NCBI RefSeq assembly: GCF_000524195.1
Contig: NW_020170560.1
Coordinates: 64,797 to 128,796 of the forward strand
Length of the DNA stretch: 64,000 nucleotides
Source: Echinococcus granulosus
Taxonomy: Eukaryota; Platyhelminthes; Cestoda; Cyclophyllidea; Taeniidae
Reading direction: 5' to 3'
A program made the translations under genes and the position numbers. Positions 12,572-28,800 of the stretch are shown here, in pieces (within the stretch, counting starts at the first letter, position 1; the number at the start of each line of letters is the position of its first letter). Below the pieces are notes generated by a model that made no database searches, was not told the origin of the DNA, and saw nothing but the letters and a program-made list of their open reading frames with translations.

Positions 12572-13670
12572 AAGGCTGGATGGGGCGATGTGTGCTCTTG
12601 CATTCCGTCGAAATTCTTTGTTCTTTCCCCTCCCCTCATCCTCCACACTCCCATATACAAAGCAACAATCCATATGTGTATCCGAACTGCTGCTGATGAT
12701 GCCATGAGTTGTGAGCACACTTGTCGAACAATTTGCCATCTTTCCCCTTATTCCTCCGCCTAGATTTGGTCCTGCAGATCACACCAGCGTCAATTTTTTA
12801 TTCTCAGATTTCTATGATTGGTGTGCATGGCTACGCGAGCCCATTCCGACAACGGCCGCTTAAACCTGGCCCGGGATTCAAGTTATCGAGTCTCTCCTTT
12901 CCTCTCTTCTCAACCTCTAAAGTTTGCTGCCTTTTAATGTTACTGATGACCACTTCCACTACCAATAATAATATCTAGCAGTTTGCATTGCACGCTGATT
13001 CATCAGTCATGTTATCATGAGAGGGAAGGACTGCATGGGCCGCTTGTAGATATAATCGGGGGATTAGCCCTCTCACTCAAATGGCACAGCCAAAGAGCGA
13101 TTTCCCAATCGGGATATAGGTAGCACCATGGTGGCGGGAGCCTTAGCACGTCAATACTAAGTACGGTCTTGTTGGGAATGCTTCACTTCAAGAATCCAGT
13201 CACTGAAAGAGATGCTGACGGAGGCAGACTGTCCCAGTCTCGGCCCCAGCCAGACCGACAACAAAACCAATCCAACCCGTTAACACCAGGTCGGGCGATC
13301 CCTCGGAACCACCCAACTGTACCACCAGAAACTCGCGACTACCACCTTGAAAGCGAGGCTGGCAAAGCCATACTGTCGAACGGCAACGTCCTCCGACCCG
13401 CCTAAGTCTAGCCCACGGAAAACCAACCCCTGAGTCCGTCAACAAAACTCCGTCATGGGCACACTGGAGGCATCAGTAACTATCCTCACTAAGGCTCCAA
13501 ACGGCTTCCCTTGAGATCTAGGCCATGTAATTATGGAAGCACCCAAGTGGGCATTAGCGACACGATTTTCTTTGTGTACAGACAAAAGGAAGTATAAAAG
13601 GTAGAACGGCTACAAGACTAAGTTACAAGGGCACGGAGAGGCGACTGGCATGTTGGTTGCAGTGCGCTAT
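12572..13670. other. Interval between the convergent 3' ends of the receptor and EF-Tu genes
   Basis: Receptor (+) and EF-Tu (-) genes converge here, so both 3' UTRs should lie in this interval. No canonical AATAAA was seen on either strand close to the stops. From about 13,030 to 13,670 the sequence is noticeably more GC-rich than its surroundings and contains a TATA-like 'agtataaaag' at about 13,592. I tested it for terminal direct repeats of a miniature LTR element and could not demonstrate any. Confidence 0.4.
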
Positions 13671-17403
<3,733 letters not shown>

Positions 17404-20400
17404 ATGGAGCCACAGGTGGAGCTTTTCCAATACACACCTGCCTCGGGCAATTTGGTAGGTGAAAACGAAGCTACCACCGCTGTAATGGAGGAAAATCTTT
17501 TGCTGAGACAGGAGAATCAATGTCTTTTCGAACAATTTTGCCAACAGATTCACGTGAGTTCTATTTATTTCCCATACATCTCATTGGACCTAATTCTGCT
17601 ATTACAGAACATTCAGCGTGAGAAGGAGACAGTTCGTCTTCGACTGATAGCCGTGGAGAGCGATTATGATGCACAGATGAAAGAGCTGCAGGCGGAGATC
17701 ATTAATCTGCGTGAGGAGGTGCAACAACAGAAGCGCCGCAGTGGGCAGCAAACTCAGGAGCACGAGGAGACCATTCAGTCGCTATGCGAGCACAACGCTG
17801 CGTTGCAACAAAAACTTGATGAAGCCAACCAAAGTGTCACTGAGGTCAGCGTACAGATGAAAGTGATGCAGCACCATCTCCACACTGCTCGTGTGGCCAT
17901 TCAGAGCCACGTGCAACAGATTGAGAGCTTACGTGCTGAGGTTGGTAGGCTTTTTCTCCTTCAAGACAACACTTTGAGTAACAAAACGGACATGGTGAAT
18001 GGAATTAGTATATTTCCAATGTCTTGGACAGGTTTATGCGGAGACTGGTAAATTCACCTCTGTAAACTAGTGGAATATTTTATGTCGGAATAAACTCTCG
18101 AAAACCATGAGCGTCAATTGAAATGATTCGTAAAGTTATTTCAAAAACTCAGTGTTTTTAATGACATGAATTCCATCGGGCTTATGCTATCTTTTCCTGA
18201 AACAAATTGTCGGATTATCTGAAAATTTCTCAGTCATCTGCAGGATTCTAAATTACCTACGTTTCTTCTTTCTTCGATATACACTGGCTTCATGTAATTT
18301 GTGGCTTGTAGTATGCAATGAAGGCATTGCAGAGATTTTGAAGCATTCTGCTCAAATAGATGACAATTTTTCCTTTAACTTAGCAGTCACTTTTCCACCT
18401 CATTAATTATTCGTCATTAAGTTTACTTTTGCGCAAGAGAATTAGCAAAATTAGTTCTAAACAGACGAAATCTTCGATCACACTTGCGTGCATGCTGTAG
18501 TGCAAACCTTTATTCATTTCTTATGCAGCAATTGTTTAATACCCACAAAGTTTTCCTTCAGTTCCTCTAATTTGTGTACATTAGGAAAGATGCATGAGGG
18601 ATATTTATTTTTAAGTAGATTTCCAAGGCATATACATTGCCACAAAGTCAGACATTTGGTAGTGGAGCGAATGAATCCCTCATCCTACATTCTTGTGACA
18701 TTCCTATCTTTGCATAGTTAATGGTCTACGGCATCGCAAATGTCCTGTCAGGCAGTAGAGGGTGCAAGTTCATGAAAATTTATAATGATCTTCTTTAAAA
18801 CCTTCCAACTTTTTTGTCTACATGCAGTGCAAGAACCTCCATCCATGAAGCTGCTTATACACTTGTTTCATTCATGATTATTTGCTATATTCAGCCAAAT
18901 TCCTTTGCCCTCGGTGCTCAGTGGAACTGATATTGACGAGCTCTCTTTTAGATTAATCACCTAAAGGAGGATAAGGCGACGTTGGAGCAGAAACTACAGG
19001 CTATTATGGACGAGAGAGACTCTGTACTAGCCACACTTTCGGATGCTCAACAGGCTAATGCTCTTCTACAACAGGAAAACGCCAATCAACAACTTGTGGT
19101 AAGCCAAATCGTTGAATCTATAGGCATAGGGACCTTAGTTTGACATGTCCTCTTGTCACTGATATGAATACGAATGATATCGGCGACATTGCGCTGTTTA
19201 GTAGACCACAAATTTAATCCGGTCTTATGCTTGCCAGATGAAAGTCGATGACCTGATTTCAATCTTTCTAGAGCAGAAAGTTAAGGATGATTGGGGATAT
19301 GTGACCCCTTTGTTTATCTGCACTGGTTGATTTGGAATCTCTGTAAAAACGGGTTTCGACAATAGCCTTTACTACCTTTAAGCTTCTATCAATTGGATCT
19401 AGGTCATGAGCCACAGGGTAACGCCTAGTCAACTCAGAAATATTGCGTTTCGAAGCCAAGTTCGGCCTTGTAATTTCTAAATACTCGTTACGCAACCTTC
19501 GTGAATGCCTGCAACCCAACGTGCGCGAAATTTTTCTGCACTGACCTATCAGAATGGAAGGCATCGCCCGTGACCAACTATTTACCCGGCCCTGATTGGC
19601 TGCCTGCTAAACTGCTTACAAGAGACTTTCGATCTCCATTACCAAAGTAAAAATAACCTGGTGATCACGGCCAGGATCTGCATTTAAGGGTGGGATAGCA
19701 AGAAAAAGTAGTTGACCTATCAATTTTGAATTTTAATGGGGTGGTGATATGCTTTGAATCAGAGATACTGCTTTGAAGTTTACGACAAGAATTCGCCTCC
19801 TAATAGGTTCAATCTAGGCTCTGAAATGCACATAATATTTCCATAGTTACAGGTAAAACAAATCAGTGCGTGTGGATCAGGCTAAATAGGTTGTTTATAA
19901 GACAGGAAGCTTTTTTACCGCTTCACCACCACATTCTTCTAATGTTATGTAATAAAATCCATCCGTGTGAATCGAAGGCTTTCTGTACATTTTCCCACTT
20001 CTTTGCACTAAGTTACTTTACTTCAAGCACCTTTTGGGACTGCTACAATCGGTCATTTAGAGGATCACATGCTTCAACAGACCCTTGTTTTCATATTGCT
20101 GCGGCCAAATGAATGTGGGAAGTAGTGGGATTTTCGAACAAATAGGTGGCACTTAAATTATGGGGTGAAGGAAAGCATCGGAGACTAGCTTTTATGACAC
20201 ATTTGGCTGAGTTTATTCTCACCAGCTAGTTCATTGTAGACCAGAGAGTTTGTTATTACGAGATATTTGGAGCTTTATTCCAACCAAAAATCACTTCAAA
20301 AGACGATCCTCAATGACTACTTCCTCTCCAATCCTTTTGAAGAATTCGATTGGTTAATTTCTCAAAAGATTGTACTGATTTCCACGAAAATGATCGACTT

Positions 20401-23202
20401 AAAGTATGGATATCATATTGCCTGGTGTAGCTCGAATTAAACTATCTTATATGATTTTTGACACCGAGTAAACTCGTATTTCTTTTGTTTCTTAGCTCAT
20501 GTTCTGTGCTTGTGTAAATGACTCAAGGTCATGTTGCCTTGTCTGAATCTAGATAACCTGTCAAGACAACGAGCTGGCGCAGTTGCAGCAAGCAGCCGTG
20601 CTACTGAAGGATCAACTTCAAACCCTCAATTTAGTGGCTTCACCATCTCGAAAGGCTTCCACCTCTGCCAGCGCTGTAAAACTCAGTGGGCAGAGCTCGA
20701 ACCCGCATCAGTCATTGATGGGGGAACTCTCGGCTGCGAATGCGGACAATGCGGTAGGCTAACAGCCTTATTTTCACGATTCTTCATATGTATTCAGCGA
20801 TTGTGGAGCAACTGAAGTGTCCTGGAACTTTTCTGAGGACGAAATAAGACATAATACTCGAATATCGTCGACATACAAAGGGCTGAGGGTGGGATTGGGC
20901 TACTGGTACGACCGAGAAGTCGGACGACTCGGCAGAGGTACAATGACGGAGCCGCAGTTGGTCCGTTACCAAAAAACCGAGAGATAGATGTTGTTGGAAA
21001 ACACTTGATAAAGCGCAGAAATCGAGCGAAGTAAAACAAGGTGACGTTGATCCGTTTCCTTCGTAGGTGTCCGTTTCTAATTCCAGTAATCTAAACGAAG
21101 GATTTTGAAATCACCGTTTCTTTGACCAAATCGCTTCGAGTATGTAAGTCAGTAAATGAGGTGCAGTGCAAAGTCTACACCACTCCCACGAACCCACTCT
21201 TTGTGTCTATACTAGAGTGGGAAGCATAATGACTGACAGCTACCGAGATAAAAAAAAACCTTTTTTCTTTACATTCATATTAAATCGGAAGCATGGTCCC
21301 TGGTTAATTTCTCCTGCGTTTGAGGGTAGGTTAATTCTTGCGTAATTCTGTCTAGACACTCAGACGGTAAGCGGAATTGTCTTTCGTCTTTTACTATATT
21401 TTACTGCTATCCCGGGTTTCAAGCGTTCCAGTTCGCCCTAAAGAAGTTGTAAAGCATACTGGGATAATAAAAAGGATACTATTCGTGTATAAAAGGACTA
21501 GATGGCTTAGAGCACAGACGGAATGTCCCAGTATCAGGCCATTAATCGAGATTGCAGAAAATGATGGTCTCGCATGGCTGAGTGCCTCATCAAAGCGTCT
21601 ATTGTGTTACTTGACAGTCCTTTCGATTGGCCACTCTTCCGCCTCGGAAGTAACATCGTGGTCAACTCTAAGTCAAGATTGTGGGTGTTACGATTGAATC
21701 GCACCCAGTCGTGGTCGATGCTTTCCATCTGGGATGTTTAGAGGTGGCGTCCAGTCGACAATCTCATAATTAGTGTTGATTGGATCCAATGCTCCAGGTT
21801 ATCCCTGAAAAGTGGTAAGGGATATCAGCTAGAAAGGCTATAGGCATGAAGGGGAACCCTCGGCTACCGAGGCGGCGACTGAACTGCGGAGACCTGAGAC
21901 AACTGTAGCTTCAGGAGACCATAATTACCACTGTCCTCAGCTCTGCACAAATGTCAGGGTCCTTCCTGCAATTCACTATTCCCGTAGCCACTCCGGACAC
22001 GTTTGCAATGAAATTAAGGTTTTTATCAATAACGCGGACGTCAGATGTCATAAAACACCGGCCACGTGCTCGTTTAGAGTGCCAAATGCAAATCTTGACT
22101 CTACCGAGAATATGAGCGCTTTAGAAATTCATTTGTTTGGGTTCCAGGAGGATGATTGGTGGTACAAACACGTTCATCTGGACCCCTCAATGACAGGGTT
22201 CTACGAAGACGACGAGATTGAGATTGATGACGCCTCCCTGCTAGCCGCTATGACAACTAACGGGAAGGTGATTCCAAAGAGTGAAGAGAATGGTACAATG
22301 AAGGTGAATGAGAGTAGCGATCTCGAATGCAACGATTCTGGTGCGAGTGGTTCTACAGAAGAGGAATTCCTTAGAAGCTTTCGTACCGAAGTTGCTGAAG
22401 TAAATTTTAATAGCCTTTAATTTTAAACATTTATGATTACACGTCCAGAATAAGTAGCTTAAGGAGGTATAATTTACAGCAACAATGTAAAGTGTCATGT
22501 TACTAAGCTTTTACAAAGTGAATCCTTTTAGCTGTCACGGTGAAGATGATTTGGTCATTGCATGACCAGTTGCTCACCTCAGCTCTGTTTATTGCACGTT
22601 GAAGAGTATGTTTACCATCATTGTGCATTCAGAAACTTTCCACTTCTCTCATGAAATACGTGGTCCCTCACGCCGTCTTTAGAAACATACCTCCGAGCCA
22701 TTGACAGCTCCAAGAAATGGGCAATATCATTGCAACCCAGCTATTTACAAATGGAATGTCATGCATTCCTTCGCTATGCCAATGAGCCACAGTACACACA
22801 TGCCCTTTCATGGTGCTCACCCTTCCTTACGTTTTTTCTATCTTCTGACACCGAAAGATGTTCACTTTATGTAAGTTCAACTATTGAAGAGGTTCCATTA
22901 AATGAGGTTTAATTTGCTACACGAGTTTAGTGGTGGCGCTTCTTCTACTACCAAGGCAAAGTAAGTAGGATGAGTTTAGTGGGAATTTTTGTGGTCAGAT
23001 CTACCAGCAACTACGTCAGATGTGTGTGGAGGTGAGCGCGCAATCCTCCAGCAACGCCTCATCAATTGCGGGCCACAGACCAGGTGACTGGACGCCCGAC
23101 CAACTGTCACGCATCGAGTGGGATTGTCGTCTCGCATCGCTGCGCAACGTCCTAACAGACCTCCGTGGTCTCCTTCAGGATCTCGTTGCCATTCCTATCA
23201 AG
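17404..23202 (+). CDS. Coiled-coil protein resembling BICD-related dynein cargo adapters
   Basis: Six phase-0 exons: 17,404-17,553, 17,608-17,940, 18,952-19,098, 20,553-20,753, 22,148-22,399 and 22,999-23,202, giving about 429 residues before the 3' end is lost. An in-frame TAG lies just before the ATG. Residues about 35-240 are almost continuous heptad-type coiled coil rich in Gln, Glu and Leu. A Ser-rich linker follows, then an acidic segment (FYEDDEIEIDDASLL) ending in a Ser/Glu patch, then residues 392-415 containing LASLRNVLTDLRGLLQDLV. That last helix and its order after an acidic Ser-rich stretch recall my memory of BICDL/BICDR adapters (SLRTALNELKRLIQSIV), which link dynein-dynactin to vesicles. 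The assignment is tentative. Reading past 23,202 gives a stop soon, so more exons are expected; the 24.65-25.02 kb frame may or may not be part of it. Confidence 0.6.
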
Positions 23203-24590
23203 GTATCTCTCCTCCTAGATCTCTGAACTGTTTGCAGCGCTGTGGTTGGCAAACCAAGTGGTATGAGAAGTGTCAAGGGTTTTAGGTCACATTCTTAGCT
23301 GATAAGTAGTCTGTTGGTCAGTTATACTTGGTTTTCAAAGATCCCTTCCAGAGTTTGTATTACCTCACCATGAATAAAAAGATTAGCACTTTGTACAATA
23401 TGAACCGCTTATTTTACACTGAGTGATCGGAGAGTGCTTGCGAGACAAACAGCCTGGTAACCGCACAATCCACTAGCCTATTAAAATCTGCATTACAATT
23501 GCTGGAAAGTTCATTCTCAACACCCTTGCCTCTCTGCGTCTACTTATTTGTTTTGGTCCTAGTGATTGATCTAGAATAGCCTAGCTTCCAGCATCACGTC
23601 GTGTGGAATTGCCGGTGTAAACTCGCTGCCAAGTCGACAAAATGTCACTGCTTGGGCGGTGTTTATGCACAGCTCTGTTTACAATCCCCAAACAAATGAG
23701 GAGCCAAACCTTGCGTTTGAAGTATGTTAGTTCCAACCCTGGCACCAAAAGTCGTCATAAGATCGCATTTGCATCTGAGTGGAAGTTGTGCTGAATGCCA
23801 GTCCACTTCGTCTCAATTCCTGCGACGCAAATGTGGCAAGTGTCATGCGGAAACGCCGTTTAATGCACATAGTGTGGGTGATCGAATGAACACCCAAGCT
23901 GCTGGATACTGCCATTAGGAGGTAGAATGCATTGCCTGTGACTGCACCGCTTCTGACCGTGGGGTTACTCCACCATGAGTGGCTGAGTATCATCCGTCGA
24001 CTCATTATCCTTGCCAGGCCAAATCACTAGCACCGCGTGTTATCATGGCTTGTCGTTTGTGGAACCGTCAGAGTGGCCCCTACTAATATTTACTAAGTTG
24101 TTCTTTCTCCTTTCCAGGCCTAACAAAGGTCAAAACAAGTTGGTGGATGAAAACTCGGTGCAAATGTCCTGTTGCTTGCTGTCTCCTTCTGCAAACCGTA
24201 TCTTCCTGTCATTTTGAATGCTTTGTTTTTCATACCCTTTATGCACAGAAGATTGTAACACCGTTTGTAAATGAAATTGGTGTTGTGGTCCTTTGAATTG
24301 TGCGATACTTCCCACTGAATTGTGGTTCCACATTCAGTCGTAGATAAATAAACAAGTGGTTGGCATTGCTCAGTTGAGTATTCGCATGCATGAACTTGCA
24401 CGAGATTTTGTACTGCAGCCGCTCTATTTTCTTCCTCACCATTCATTTGGACGTCTGCTTTAGACGACTGGCACATGCAGTTACTCACTCTTCTCTGCCT
24501 AGGAGGCAGGATGAAGGTTACCATCCAAGTTCCCACTAAGCATAATAGTTTGGTTGTCTCTAGCTTCCAGGAAGGAGTATTTGCAACCGT
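21700..24590. repeat. Source segment of local segmental duplications (coiled-coil gene exons 5-6 and flanks)
   Basis: This stretch includes the end of intron 4, exon 5, intron 5, exon 6 and about 1.4 kb downstream. Diverged copies with introns retained occur at 52,700-54,640 (direct; like 21,700-23,640), at 45,240-46,250 (direct; like 22,930-23,990) and at 44,500-45,100 (inverted; like 23,720-24,390). Only here are exons 5 and 6 both open and flanked by intact splice sites, so I treat it as the functional parent. Because the copies keep introns, they arose by DNA duplication, not retroposition. Confidence 0.7.
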
Positions 24591-24651
24591 CATGGCCTAA
24601 CACAAGCCGTCACGTTTCAATTTTTCCCGAGAAAATTACACAAGTCGTTAC

Positions 24652-25019
24652 ATGTCCCCTTCACGCTATAAGTTTGTACAGAATGTGGCGGTGCTTTCAA
24701 AATCATTGTCGGCAGTGATCTTATCCAGCTATATCACGGAATGCTGTTTCTGTGGCACTAATTTAACCCACCTCCTGAGGTTTGGTGTTCGACGAAGCCT
24801 AGAAGGCGAGTCGAAGTGGGGTAAGGTCCAATTTCGCATCGTGATCACTCGCGACTTTAAATTTTTAGTTTTCCATTTTTTCAGATAATTTCCTAACGAA
24901 GGAAGTACTACACTTGTAGACAAAGTACTTATTGTTCTCAGTTTAACGAATGGAAAGTCGTTGAATTCCTGCCCATTCTCGCCCGTATTGGTGCTGGCCG
25001 GTCGGAAAGTGATGTATAG
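24652..25019 (+). CDS. Small three-exon reading frame ending in SDV, unidentified
   Basis: Exons 24,652-24,820, 24,885-24,904 and 24,942-25,019 (stop) join in frame through introns of 64 nt (GTAAGG…ttttttcag) and 37 nt (GTACTA…ttctcag), both typical sizes here. From the first ATG this gives 88 residues. The first half has Cys residues (ECCFCG); the second half is a clear soluble stretch, ESKWDNFLTKEFNEWKVVEF, then LPILARIGAGRSESDV. The last three residues, SDV, fit a class I PDZ-binding ending. The true start is uncertain: the first exon could begin at an internal acceptor and be the 3' end of a longer gene, possibly the coiled-coil gene upstream. No family is recognised. Confidence 0.4.
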
Positions 25020-25334
25020 TACTTTGAAGGCTATTTTACAATGAAAGGAAACAGTAAGTAAGTAGAAATATGTTGTTTTTGGTCACCACAACTTTAAGTA
25101 ATGAAGCATGTGCTTACCAACTTAAGGGGAATGGTGGATGGTAAATGAGTATGAAATAGATTGAGTGCTCTCCCGTTTGCGTGGTTTGTGGCAGAATTGA
25201 GGATAGATTGAGGCGCTAAGGCACTCACAGAAGTTAGTCCTGAAGCCATTCATCCAGATGAAGCAAAAATTTTAAGCGCACTTTCCATCTAGATAGAAAG
25301 TGGGATAAATTGAAATGATTTAAAAGACGCTTAC

Positions 25335-25517
25335 TTGAATCAAAACATCATTCTGCCTAAGCCATTCTTCCGGACGAGTGATTGACTTCCAACCAGTTCT
25401 ACTAGGGAGCAAGTTCGGCGCGTTCATGTTGAGATCGGTAGTACTGATTTGATAGTTGCAAACTTTACCAGAGTCTCCAGAACTCACGCTGTTGATTGTT
25501 TCTGAGGTCTGTATCAT
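25335..25517 (-). CDS. Candidate minus-strand exon, unidentified
   Basis: On the minus strand an ATG at 25,517, nine bases after an acceptor-like TAG that is itself in frame, opens 61 codons ending exactly at a GTAAGC donor. Composition is soluble and protein-like, with SETINSVSSGDSGK at the start and WKSITRPEEWLRQND near the end. No neighbour exon was found on this strand, and no homology is recognised. Chance is possible. Confidence 0.28.
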
Positions 25518-25797
25518 CGACTCACCCTAACAGCAGTTGGACCGCTACCTCCAACACTACCACCATCAAAATAAGTAAGACTTGACGGCCAAAGACTCGT
25601 TGTTCACTTCAAACACCAATGTATAACAGTATGTTTTATGTGTTAGAAGATGCAGAGTTTCGCATCGCGTACATTCCTCGTGATCATTTCATCCCAATCT
25701 TGCAACAGTGAAATAGCAGGATGCCAAATGCCATCGTCCCGATGTTAAGAATGCCACTCCTTCGTCAGACAAGTAGATCATTCCTCGAAAAGAGCAC

Positions 25798-25848
25798 GAA
25801 AATAAAAAAAAAATAAAATAAAATAAAAAAATAAAAAATAAAATAAAA
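25798..25848. repeat. A-rich simple repeat, (AAAAT)n-like
   Basis: About 50 bp composed only of A runs of varying length separated by single T residues, a low-complexity tract with no coding content. It could be a decayed poly(A) tail of a retroposed element, but I found no element ending at it. Confidence 0.9.
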
Positions 25849-28800
25849 GTTAGTAGGTGCAGAGGATTTGGTGTTGAAAAAGTAGGGTTACGATCCGAGT
25901 CAATGTCTGCGACATGATAGAGACTCTCTTGCATCCTGTACCTTAGAAGAGGTGTCGGATGTTTGCACTGGCAGTACATTCCCTAAAATACATTCCTTCG
26001 CATCAAAGCATGCCAACAACTTCCACCAAGTTTTTCTATGAATACTCCTTGGAACTCAACTTGTGCCCAAGTAAATGGGCAAAGTACCTTAAGTGGCTTT
26101 GAAGCGCTGTTAATTAATCGGTGATTGAGCCTAAGAATACCATCCAACTAGCACTCGGTTAAAAGGTCGGGCAGATCCCTTGGAGTTTTGTCCAGCTTTA
26201 AATCCAGTTCTGTTCATATTTGAAAAGGCTACTGTGCTAACGTTGATCGCAATGGATTAAATGGTAGAACTCTCAAAATGCAGATTCATTCGTTTTCCCA
26301 GGTCATAAGGAATGCCACTTAAAGGGACAGCTATGCTGACTGCCGTAGCTGATTAACACACCTTGATGTCACAGAAAGGAGGCACAGACTGTGAATAGCT
26401 GAAGTCTAGGCGCATCCCTACGAACAAGCTATGGAGGCAAGTCTTTCGCCAACAAGCAAAGTGATTGGGACATGGAATGCAATTGACGAGGTGCATTGTG
26501 CAGCCTTGAGCAGCACAGCTGTGGTGAATATCCATCTCCCTTTGCAGCTGACAAAGTTGACGAGACACTTTGGATACGAAGGCTTGGACAAACTGCCTTT
26601 TTGCCTCCAGACAGGTGTGATGACTACCATTACTAGTTTGTGCGTAGTTTTTTGTAATGGTCGCTGGGGTACAGAGGTCTCGTGCCTCATTAACTGTGCC
26701 TTTAACTACACAGACGTATCAGCCCTCGCGGTTTATACCGTTGATCCTTCCGTCCATGTTTGTGGATTATGAGCTCTTCTATATGGAAATAAGCAGTCCT
26801 GTTTTTGTAACAGTAGCGCGGAGCACGATGCCTTAAGCAGAAGGTTGAGATCAAACCCGTCACACATAACCGTGAAATTAATAGTGCAGTACATTTCGAG
26901 TGACGAAAAGTAGACACTCCGAAGGACAATTCCTTACCATTAAGATGAGTATATCCTACTTAATTTCTATTTCAGCGTCCACTCTATGCTCCTTCGATAT
27001 TGCATGGGTCCGCATGCAACACATCACTTATCGTTTCAGCAGTTCAGTGAATAAGGTGCCGACAGCGTCTTTAACAAAGGACTAAGAAGATTGAACAGAG
27101 CGGAGAGAAGAAAATGAGAAATGTGCACCTCGGGGTCAGCTGGATTTTGTCTCACCACTAATAACTGATATTTAGGTTGAGTTGGTTGTGATCCCACAAA
27201 CTAGCTATGGTACGCTACTGTCCCAATAGTAAAGGACTATGGTACTAGAAATTAATAACGCTCTTTGAAGTTGATGATATTGGCCAATGGAACGGGTTAG
27301 ATGAAGTGCATGGGAAGACATGGTTAGAGGGGTAGACTTGGTGCGAAGCGCCTTTTTCAGGAGGGGGAGGAGAAGGAGGAGTTGGAGAGGGTAAGGGAGA
27401 GAATGCATCTCTAAAAGGCAATTGTCGTGTGATTTAGAACCTCATAGATATTTATCCGTCAAGGTATCCTGCCCTTCCACCTTTACCACCCTGGCTTTTG
27501 CCTTGACTTTTATCACCTTCACCTCCATTTCTTTCGTCTGTTTCTGTCTTACATCTGTTGCCCCATTTCTTCACTTTTAGTGCCTTCCTATCCATCAGAT
27601 TTGTGAGTTTTGCTTGTCACCTGTTAATTTTGGTGTTGGTGAGATCGAATGAATGTGTGGCTATCAAGGTAAATTCCAACATATGGAATGTAGGGTGGCA
27701 TGTCTTGTCGGTATTTGGGCACTTCTTCTTTGTTATCACCACGAGATACTCACTTCAATTTGATGGAATGACAAAGAAGGGCAATGGATAGAGAAAAGTG
27801 TCCAAATGAAGTGAGTGAATTAAAATAAATTAATTAAAAGACCACTTTTACTATGGGGGATTAAATGGAGGGAGAGGAGGTGGAGGATGGATAGGCGGAG
27901 GTAGACCTGAGGTGGGATGGTATAAGACAAACAGAAGTGGCGGAAAGAAAGAAGAAAATGCTGAATAAGAGTGTCCGGGGACAGGACAAGACAATGACAA
28001 ATGAAAGTAAGCCATGTTGAACTAAATTAAGATGCAGTCATTAGTAATGTGTGGTCTCTTCTAGTCCGATCTAGGGTATGAATCATAAATCATTAGAATC
28101 ACGTCATGACTGTACATGGTCCTCGACAGGTAAGGTAAAACTGAAATCAAACAATGGACGCTGGAAGAAAGGAAGAAAGATGAGAGATGTGGTGAGAGAT
28201 AAATGGAATCCACTAAAAGGGCTTTGACGGAGAATGTGGAAGGTGAGGGGGAAGGAGAGAGAGGAGCCGCGAGAGAAATGAAGTTGGGTTAGGAGGAGGC
28301 GAAGGTGTGAGAAGTTAGAGGGAATCAGAGGAGCAAGGCGTTCCAGTGCCGCTAAAATGCAAAAAAATGAAGGAGGGTAGAAAAAATGAAATGAGATGTA
28401 ATTTACGGAGTGGATAGGTCTAATAAGGTACTCAAGACTCAATACTTGAGAGCATAGAGAATAGTGGGTGAAGAATGAGTCACTCACCGATGGAGCGTTG
28501 GAATGGAATATGCGAATGGAAGAGAAAACAAGTGGGGTGCTTGCTTCCTCATTTCAAAGACGTCAAATGGTTTAGTTCCTACGTGTGTCGATTGGTCCAG
28601 AATGTCTGCGAGGAGGAAGGAGAAAGAGACCGAAGGTGTGGGGGAAACGATGCAGGAAGAAGCCGTTGACGATAAACTGCGTTGTAGAAACGGAGACGTA
28701 TGATAGTTAGTAGTCGAATTTGGAATGTGTAGGTGAGCATATCTGGCAGTTGGTTGTAAAGGGAAAGAACGGATGGATGGGTGGTGGATTTTTGACAAAG

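Noticed and set aside
13030..13670. Miniature LTR retrotransposon (TRIM-like) beside EF-Tu, suggested by GC content and a TATA-like 'agtataaaag'
   Set aside because: No terminal direct repeats, primer-binding site or target-site duplication could be shown by eye, and the EF-Tu last exon proved to lie immediately next to it.
21478..21780. Second TATA-like element ('gtgtataaaaggactag') as an LTR inside intron 4 of the coiled-coil gene
   Set aside because: It has only weak similarity to the 13.6-kb block and no repeat pair was found.
24120..24593. Minus-strand open frame of 157 codons downstream of the coiled-coil gene
   Set aside because: It lies in the segment that is repeated, diverged, at 44.5-45.1 kb, where the frame is broken; composition is Cys/His/Thr/Gln-scattered without a domain, and there is no splice or start support.
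24732..25083. Minus-strand open stretch of about 117 codons
   Set aside because: It lacks a start and overlaps the plus-strand three-exon frame, which has two good short introns. A stretch of this length is expected by chance several times in 64 kb.
25522..25577. Short plus-strand exon QLDRYLQHYHHQNK as the C-terminus of the coiled-coil gene
   Set aside because: It has a plausible acceptor, but the same bases serve as a good GTGAGT donor on the other strand; 14 residues give no homology support and no upstream partner exon was found.
28104..28487. Minus-strand open frame of 127 codons
   Set aside because: It is antisense to purine-rich DNA, which removes stop codons; the product is only Ser, Phe, Leu and Pro-rich sequence.
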